This document shows, piece by piece, positions 57,875-64,000 of a DNA stretch of 64,000 nucleotides. Location: NCBI GenBank assembly GCA_003024785.1, contig PUQB01000456.1, forward strand, positions 81,001 to 145,000, in the 5' to 3' direction. The position numbers were made by a program, and so were the translations under genes. The notes beneath the pieces are model-generated. The model searched no databases. It worked only from the letters and a program-made list of their open reading frames with translations, and was not told the DNA's origin. Positions within the stretch are counted from its first letter, which is position 1. Each line of letters opens with the position of its first letter. This DNA comes from Selaginella tamariscina. Taxonomy: Eukaryota > Streptophyta > Lycopodiopsida > Selaginellales > Selaginellaceae.

Positions 57875-60800
57875 TTAAGCTTCAGAAAACATACATTCCC
57901 TTGCAGTTTTGTTAATCGTGACTTTATCAACGCTTCTTGACATCCACCCATATCGAATGGATTTAACATTTATAAAACATGCTGGGTCTTTTTGATTGGG
58001 AGACCATGTTTTCTCTAGGCATCCATTATATCTTTCGCTCTCCTTCTCGTGTCGCCTTTTTTGTGGTTTGAACCATGCAACCTTAACAATACTATTTTTT
58101 GTGATTACTTCAGGTGTGTCGATAATTTGACCCATCCAAATAGGCTGATTATATGACGCATCTGGAGTAATGAGAACCATCATTAGTTTTTGAAGATCCT
58201 GCAGCAATCAAAGTATGCTTTAGGTTTTTGGTTCCTTTGTCCAACAAAGTGTGGGGTTTGCACTTCCACATCACTACTGGCTTCTATGTCGTCTGTGCTC
58301 AGTGATGTCATTTCAATCTCCTCTCGCCACCTTTTTTAGGCCAAAAAGGGTGTTGCAATTCTGTACTTGTGAGTAGGCCCTTCCAACTCTCGAACAACAG
58401 TCTCCCAATAGTCAACCACATGCTTATATAGTTCTGAGTAACCAGTTGCCTTATCAGAATTCTTTGGCATCGATTTTTGAACCCATGCCACATATTTTTT
58501 GATGCCATCAATAATAACCTCTTGTTCCTTGAGCTGGGCACTCAATGGAATAGGGTCTGGTTGTCCTTCTGGGAGAAGTGGCTTTCCATTCTCTCCACTT
58601 TTGAAGAGCATTAACCCCTCTTTCGGTAACCACTCCTGCTCTGATGGCCGTAACTTGTACTGCATAATAGGTATACCATCTCGTATGGAGAAAAAGAATT
58701 GTAGCGGCACAAGGTGACCAACTAAAGAATCACTCCCTCTTTTATATACTCCTTGAGAAATTTTTTGAAGTCTGGCACCTCAGTCACAAGCAAAGCACAA
58801 CTTTTTTTGGAGATGCAATTTTCAAAAAGATTCATCATATGCGGTAAGGTAAGTGCACTTGTCCTTTTTGTAGAGTTGGAGACCTTGCTGAAGAACGCAT
58901 CAATATCTTCATGAGTGTGACCAACCATAAGAAAACTGAGCGTGATTGTTTCAAACACACCTTTGGCAACAAGCATTGACAAGTATGCTAGCACATATCT
59001 AGAAAATAAAAGTAAGTATGAGCTTGAGAAACCCTTAAGTAAAATGATTTACCTATTTTTGTTCTCGCCTGCACAATTATCCATCTGTAAAAGCAAATGA
59101 CGAGGAAGCTTATTTGATGTTGAGGACACATGTACACTATTTGAGCTAGATCCCTCCACTGAACCTGAACTCTCAACAGGGCCATCTGTTTTTTGTGCAG
59201 GTTGCTGACAATGCCTCTCATATTCCCAAGTAGCCTCAAGTGCAGACGTGTTCATGAGAGCATTATGTAAAGGTTGAAGGTGTTGTTTCTTCACTTTGAG
59301 ATCACGATAGGACTTGTCTGTGAGTGGGCTTCAAGGTTTCTGAAACACATGGCCAACGACCCAATAGTGAAATTGGAGTCGCTAGACCAATGTGGAAGTG
59401 AAAAGTGTCCATATGATTCACAACCGTGTCCATGTGTTAGCACACTGTCAATGAAATCGGAAGTTTCATGACATTTCCAAGGCACTTTGGTGTTGCAACG
59501 AGCTTTGGAATGCTGGTCTTTGAATGATCCATCTTGTCATGGATCAAGCACAGGTACTCTGATGGGCGTGACACAGAAAGCATGCGGTGTGCATAGTACT
59601 GAGACCGGCAAGTTTGTTGCGCAATCATGTGGGCCTCCATCTTCTTTTGAATGGCAGTGATCTCCACCAAGGTTTTTGCACAAGCCTCTGCAGCCTTCAA
59701 TGATGTACAAGTGTCACACTTGGAAAAGCTAGAGTGTTTTGCAATCTCCACATCCTTAAAATGAGTATTCCATATGTTGTTGAAGGTACCAGTGCAGATT
59801 GCTTGCAGCCCCATCAAGCTGAGGCACTTGTTCACATGTTCACACAGCTTCAATTGAGTGTAGATCGAAGGCAAAACCTTGAGATTTTCCCTGACCCCTG
59901 CATTTGTGGTTCGGCATTTGTGAGGCATCCTGTCTGCATTTGCTTCCACAAAAGCCTTGAGTATCTCTATGGCTGCCATAATGTGAGAGCGGGTTTTGAC
60001 CAAGCCAGTGTTCCCATGTACTGAGGTTCGCGCTCCATCTAACCACTCATCCCTCCGACGGTAGAACGTGGTCTTTGGGATCCCATATATACTGTACCAA
60101 GCTTTGAAGCAGATGGCCACCTTATTAAATACCATGGATGTACTCTGATAACCTGTGTCCGAAGCCATTCCATCAATACACCCAGTTAGTGCAGCATATA
60201 CAAACTCATGCCTTTGCTTTTGGGTGAGCGTACGAAAGACATGTCTACATTGGGTAATTTCATTCCGGTCTGCCATCTGACAACACTTCTTCTTGCAGCA
60301 GTCAATCGTGGAAATGCTCGTAACACTTTCGGAAGATGTAGGATCCATCTTCATCCTCTTGCTGAAACATGTAGGGGAAGATCTGCAACCCATGAATCGC
60401 CTTTTTCTTACAATAGGACCAATGCAAGGAACCTCTTCAAATATGAGTTGTTCTTCCGGGTTGTTATTATTGAAATCCAACCCAGAATATGTTGAACCAT
60501 CTTGCCGTCTTAATTCAGATGTTCGCCACCTCACGAGGGATCCAGGATGCAAAGTGCCATTAGGTGAAACCTCTGTCACAACTACACCCACGAAGTCGGA
60601 CCCTAGTTTCTCTTCTGACACTGCTTCCATTGGATTTATAGCTGTGATGATGCCTCTCCCAACCTCAATCTCATGAAGAAAGAGAATCACCTCATCCATC
60701 ACAGCAGGCAAGCCATCATCTGGAAAACTCGTGCTACTGTTTGTTTGTGACTCTGTATATTCTGTGTCAGCCTTGACTTCATCCAAATTCCACAATACAG

Positions 60801-60987
60801 GAGAACCCTCCTCAAATTCCATTCCAGGAACCTCAACATGCTTGAAAATGGTGTTCACCCATACGTACACACAAGATCCTTGGGCAATATTGTGACATGA
60901 TGCATTATCATCTCGAACTTCCACAGTTCCAGTGCCAACTATCTCGTTGTTCCGAAGAAGACATACTTTATCTCCAGTATTATACAT
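57875..60987 (-). pseudogene. DUF7869-type putative transposase, frameshifted
   Basis: Minus strand. A splice acceptor (TATGTGCAG) precedes the exon; first ATG at 60987. The N-terminus has GDKVCLLRNNEIVGTG and a second beta-rich unit (DEVILFLHEIEVGRGI, then GSLVRWRTSEL). A Cys-rich patch (DCCKKKCCQM) leads to the family's helical region (YGIPKTTFYRRRDEWLDG, then HKCRTTNAGVRENLKVLPS, FSKCDTCTSLKAA). The core looks like an RNase H fold with three acidic positions: CLIHDKMDHSKT (Asp, 59536-59538), LLLQMDNCAGENKN (Asp, 59079-59081) and FLMVGHTHEDIDAFF (Glu, 58908-58910). A roughly 52-nt intron (about 59052-59001) joins NKNR to YVLAYLSML. Frame changes near 59450, 59310, 58740 and 58200 mark it as broken or badly sequenced. 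The C-terminal frame reads IWMGQIIDTPEV and ends at 57875. The family is known mainly as 'unknown function'; the transposase role is inference. Confidence 0.72.
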
Positions 60988-61139
60988 ATTGTCCTGCACA
61001 TAAATAATTGTGTTATTTATGATATCTGTTTATGCAATATTTGTAAGAAATCATAACTGCAGTTGCTTAATAATATGCATGTGCAATAATACATAATTAT
61101 ATAAAAATAATATCTCATGCTTTATTAATATAACTGATG

Positions 61140-62060
61140 GGCGGGATTAATCCCGCAGACTCTACCCCTTCAGAGTGAGTCGGCGGGATTAATCCCGCCC
61201 CGACTCTACCCCATCGGAGAGAGTCGGCGGGATTAATCCCGCCGCGCTCCCTCCGAGGAAACGGCGGGATTAATCCCGCCGGTCCTCGACGAGGAAGTAC
61301 CGGCGGGATTAATCCCGCGCGACTCCCTCCGACGAGGAAGTACGGCGGGATTAATCCCGCCCGCTCCCTCCGACGAGGAAGTCGGCGGGATTAATCCCGC
61401 CGGGCTCCCTCCGACGAGGAAGTAGCGGCGGGATTAATCCCGCCGCGGGCTCCCTCCGACTAGGAAGTACCGGCGGGATTAATCCCGCCGCCGGATCTTC
61501 CTCGTCTGTGAGAGTCGGCGGGATTAATCCCGCCCAAATTCCTCCGACGAGGAAGAGGGGCGGGATTAATCCCGCCCACAACACTGACGACGGAGAATAG
61601 GCGGCGGATTAATCCCGCCCACAACTCTGACGACGGGGAATAAGCGGGATTAATCCCGCCCACAACTCTCTCCGAAACTATGATTTCAAAGAGATTCGGG
61701 ATGAATTCTGCCCACAAATATTTAAAACAGGGAAGTAGTGGCGAGATTAATCCCGCCACCCCTTCTCTGCCTCCTAAAATGGTTGGCGAGATTAATCCCG
61801 CCGACAACTCTTTCTAATAAATTCAAGTAAATCATTATCAGTTGAGAGAGTTATCGGCGGGATTAATCTCGCCGCTCTTTTTAAGAGGCGGAGAAGCATT
61901 GCCCGAACTAATTCTGCCATAGCTATAAAGAGATGGTGGCGGGATTAATCCCGCCACCTCTTCAAAGAGGCGAAAAAAAATGGCCGGATTAATCCCGCCG
62001 CCCCGGCTAACCGAGAATACTAAGTTAAAAGTATATTTAAACGGGATAAATCCCTAACAG
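61140..62060. repeat. Palindrome array II (about 20 copies)
   Basis: Regular copies at about 40-45-bp spacing, near-perfect from 61180 to 61640 (many extend to CGGCGGGATTAATCCCGCCG) and decaying from 61690 to 62060. Typical spacer: 'ctccctccgacgaggaagta'. The array ends about 150 bp before the first visible exon of the DUF7869-like gene. Confidence 0.97.
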
Positions 62061-62159
62061 AATATATTGTAATCCTAATGCATTCCTAAATCCCTAAATT
62101 CTAAAATTTAAGAGAGAATGTAAGAGAGTGAATCTTTATAAATATATCTAAATTTGTTT

Positions 62160-64000
62160 ATAATACTTACTTGTAAACAGCACTGAAGGCGCCGTGCTTT
62201 CCTATAAACAATAGCGCACCCAATTTAATGTCGCTCCTGAGCTGATCACTAAGAAGAAAAAAGAAAATCTGAAGAGTGAAAATGAAGAAACCCTTGCCGG
62301 AGAAAGAACCAGATCTGAATTTGAGTGGGAAATTAAATGTATTTTCAAATTTACATGTCAGACTGATAATACTTATGTCAGAAATTCAAAATTTTTGAAA
62401 TAACAGAAAAAGAAAATTTAAGATGAGTTGAAACAAATAACCGACAGTCTGACATATATACTCTCCAATTCCAATGAGTGTTTTAAAATTGCATTTAATG
62501 TCATTCAAGTGCTTCAAGCTGTTTAATATTACGAAATTTTTGTAATTATTCTACATTCTTAATATTCAAGTATATATTATTAAGTTTATATTATATATAT
62601 ATATACACTAATACAATAAATAAATTGATATATTATTATGTATCATTTAAAATATATTCATAGTCTGTTTATTATTATTATTTTCTTAATTACTCGAGTA
62701 ATTAATTTACATTTCCTACTATTAATGGGATATTCTTTGTTATTTTCTTAATATTCAAAGAATATTCCAATATTAAACTGATTATCATAATTAAATTAGT
62801 CTTATTCTTAATTATCTCAGTAATTATTCTACATTTGTATATATTAATGGGATTTTCTCAATTAATTTGTTATTATTTCAAGAATATTCTAGTGTTAAAC
62901 CTTATTATCAATATTAAATTAATATATATTATTAAAACTATATATGGCTATATATTAGATAAAATATATATTAATGTATAATTTAAAATATGTTCATAGT
63001 GTGTATATTAATATTATTTTCTTAATTATTCGATGTTTGTTTTGCACATATTATATATAAACACAATCATAAATTTATATATACATGTGCACACGCATTA
63101 GAAGCACTTACAGAGACACATATGCACACACATGCACATTGCCCTAAACCAAACTTGAGAAATTATATGTTGCTTCTTTATTGAAAAACATCATGTTCAA
63201 CGCATGTATGATCTATATGTACTCAGTGTGTGTGTATGTAACACATTGAATTTACACATGTAATATATATGTATGTCTGTGTGTATACACGTGTGTATGT
63301 ATATATGTGTACTAATATAATATATGCAATGTGTACGATTTTCATTTGTTAACACTCTATCTCTTCTCTCATACCCTCTCTCTACCATGCATAATCCCTT
63401 CTCTCATACATACACACCATGCATGATCATGATCCATAATATGTAGCATGTCTCTTCTCTCATACATACACACCATGCATGATCCATAATATGTACTGAT
63501 GTTACAATATTATGTAATATGTATAATGTATATCTGTGTATAACACTCACTCCTCTCATACATAAACACCATGCATGATCCATCCTAACTAAACCCTAAA
63601 CCCTACATTGAATTTACACATGTAATATGTATGTATGTCTGTGTGTATACACGTGTGTATGTATATGTGTGTACTAATATATCCAATGTGTATGAATTTA
63701 ATTTGTTAACACTCTCACTCTTCTCTCATACATACACACCATGCATGATCCATGTAAATATGTACTGTCTCTCTTTTCTCAAACATACACACCATGCATG
63801 ATCCATAATATGTATTGTCACTCTTCTCTCATACATACACACCATACATGATCCTGTACTCTGTCTCTCTAATATTAATATATACTAATATGTATGTGTT
63901 ATGTGTATAATACTATGTATGTATCGCTGCATGTGAAACTTTAACACTTTCATACACGTGTTAAACCCTTGCATGATATTTATTCTTGGGTGTATGTGAT
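62160..64000. repeat. Conserved terminal region of the palindrome elements
   Basis: Shared with 12848-14620 (same strand) and 41401-43811 (reverse). Non-coding. Contains AT-rich DNA, a TTTAGGG-like block (63590-63605) and the minisatellite 'catacatacacaccatgcat' (63370-63860). No open frame above 63 codons. Confidence 0.85.

Larger units (their letters stand above)
57875..64000 (-). mobile_element. Palindrome element II (right end beyond the window)
   Basis: Minus-sense layout: terminal region (64000 to about 62160), possible first exon and donor near 62170, palindrome array (62060 to 61140), then the DUF7869-like gene (60987 to 57875). Comparison with element I (41401) suggests the terminus lies only about 35 bp beyond 64000. 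No terminal inverted repeat or target duplication could be tested because the left end is not defined. Confidence 0.72.

Noticed and set aside
61140-62060. CRISPR-like array (short repeats with 20-25-bp spacers)
   Set aside because: Spacers are related to each other, repeats are perfect palindromes, no cas genes are present, and the context is a plant nuclear genome.
1-64000. tRNA or rRNA genes
   Set aside because: No cloverleaf or rRNA core sequence was noticed on reading either strand; a tRNAscan-SE run would settle it.

Overview
The window looks like a repeat-rich nuclear region of a land plant. The evidence is plant-type TTTAGGG telomere-like motifs, a PLS-class PPR gene with a DYW-like tail, a plant AIG2-like/GGCT gene, a chromodomain Ty3/gypsy element and a PIF/Harbinger transposon with a Myb-like ORF1. 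Most introns that can be traced through conserved coding are about 50-65 nt, in host-like and transposon genes alike. Introns that short suggest a Selaginella-like lycophyte, but this is an inference (perhaps 40%) and no marker here fixes the species.

Layout. 1-2640: chromovirus pol remnant, its 3' LTR, and the start of another gag. 5030-9455: a truncated minus-strand copy of a non-coding LTR element. 9456-11941: minus-strand Ty3/gypsy gag-pol remnant. 11942-15045: LTR pieces around a 1.8-kb copy of the terminus of the 'palindrome elements' described below. 15046-17010: decayed LINE. 17085-17664: the one compact conserved host-type gene (AIG2/GGCT). 18033-21824: an almost complete PIF/Harbinger element. 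23023-26800: LTRs and a minus-strand pol remnant. 27224-28330: FCP1-type phosphatase gene. 28704-35867: a complete LTR retrotransposon without coding capacity (PBS, PPT, two LTRs and a perfect 5-bp target-site duplication). It sits inside a minus-strand gene (about 28590-38877) with a ParB-like and a methyltransferase-like region. 39170-45590: palindrome arrays, minisatellites and a truncated palindrome element. 45591-50223: decayed retroelement pieces. 50932-53576: PPR gene. 53900-55180: PTB-type RRM pseudogene. 55744-56524: MITE. 57875-64000: the best palindrome element, with a DUF7869-type putative transposase.

The most unusual signal is three arrays, together over 60 copies, of the 18-bp perfect palindrome GGCGGGATTAATCCCGCC and its variants, spaced about 40-47 bp. 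Each array lies directly upstream of an exon that starts after a recognisable splice acceptor and soon encodes a Gly-Asp-(Lys/Arg)-Val motif. Two are copies of one element carrying the DUF7869-like gene. The third precedes the ParB/methyltransferase-like gene. This suggests a family of large elements that share a palindromic 5' control or structural module and differ in the enzymes downstream.

Nearly every conserved coding region (GGCT, FCP1-like, ParB-like, PPR, PTB, transposase) is broken by short frameshifts, and the two LTRs of the non-coding element differ mainly by short indels. Either these are all pseudogenes or part of the indel load is residual long-read assembly error. I saw no convincing tRNA or rRNA gene and no true CRISPR.
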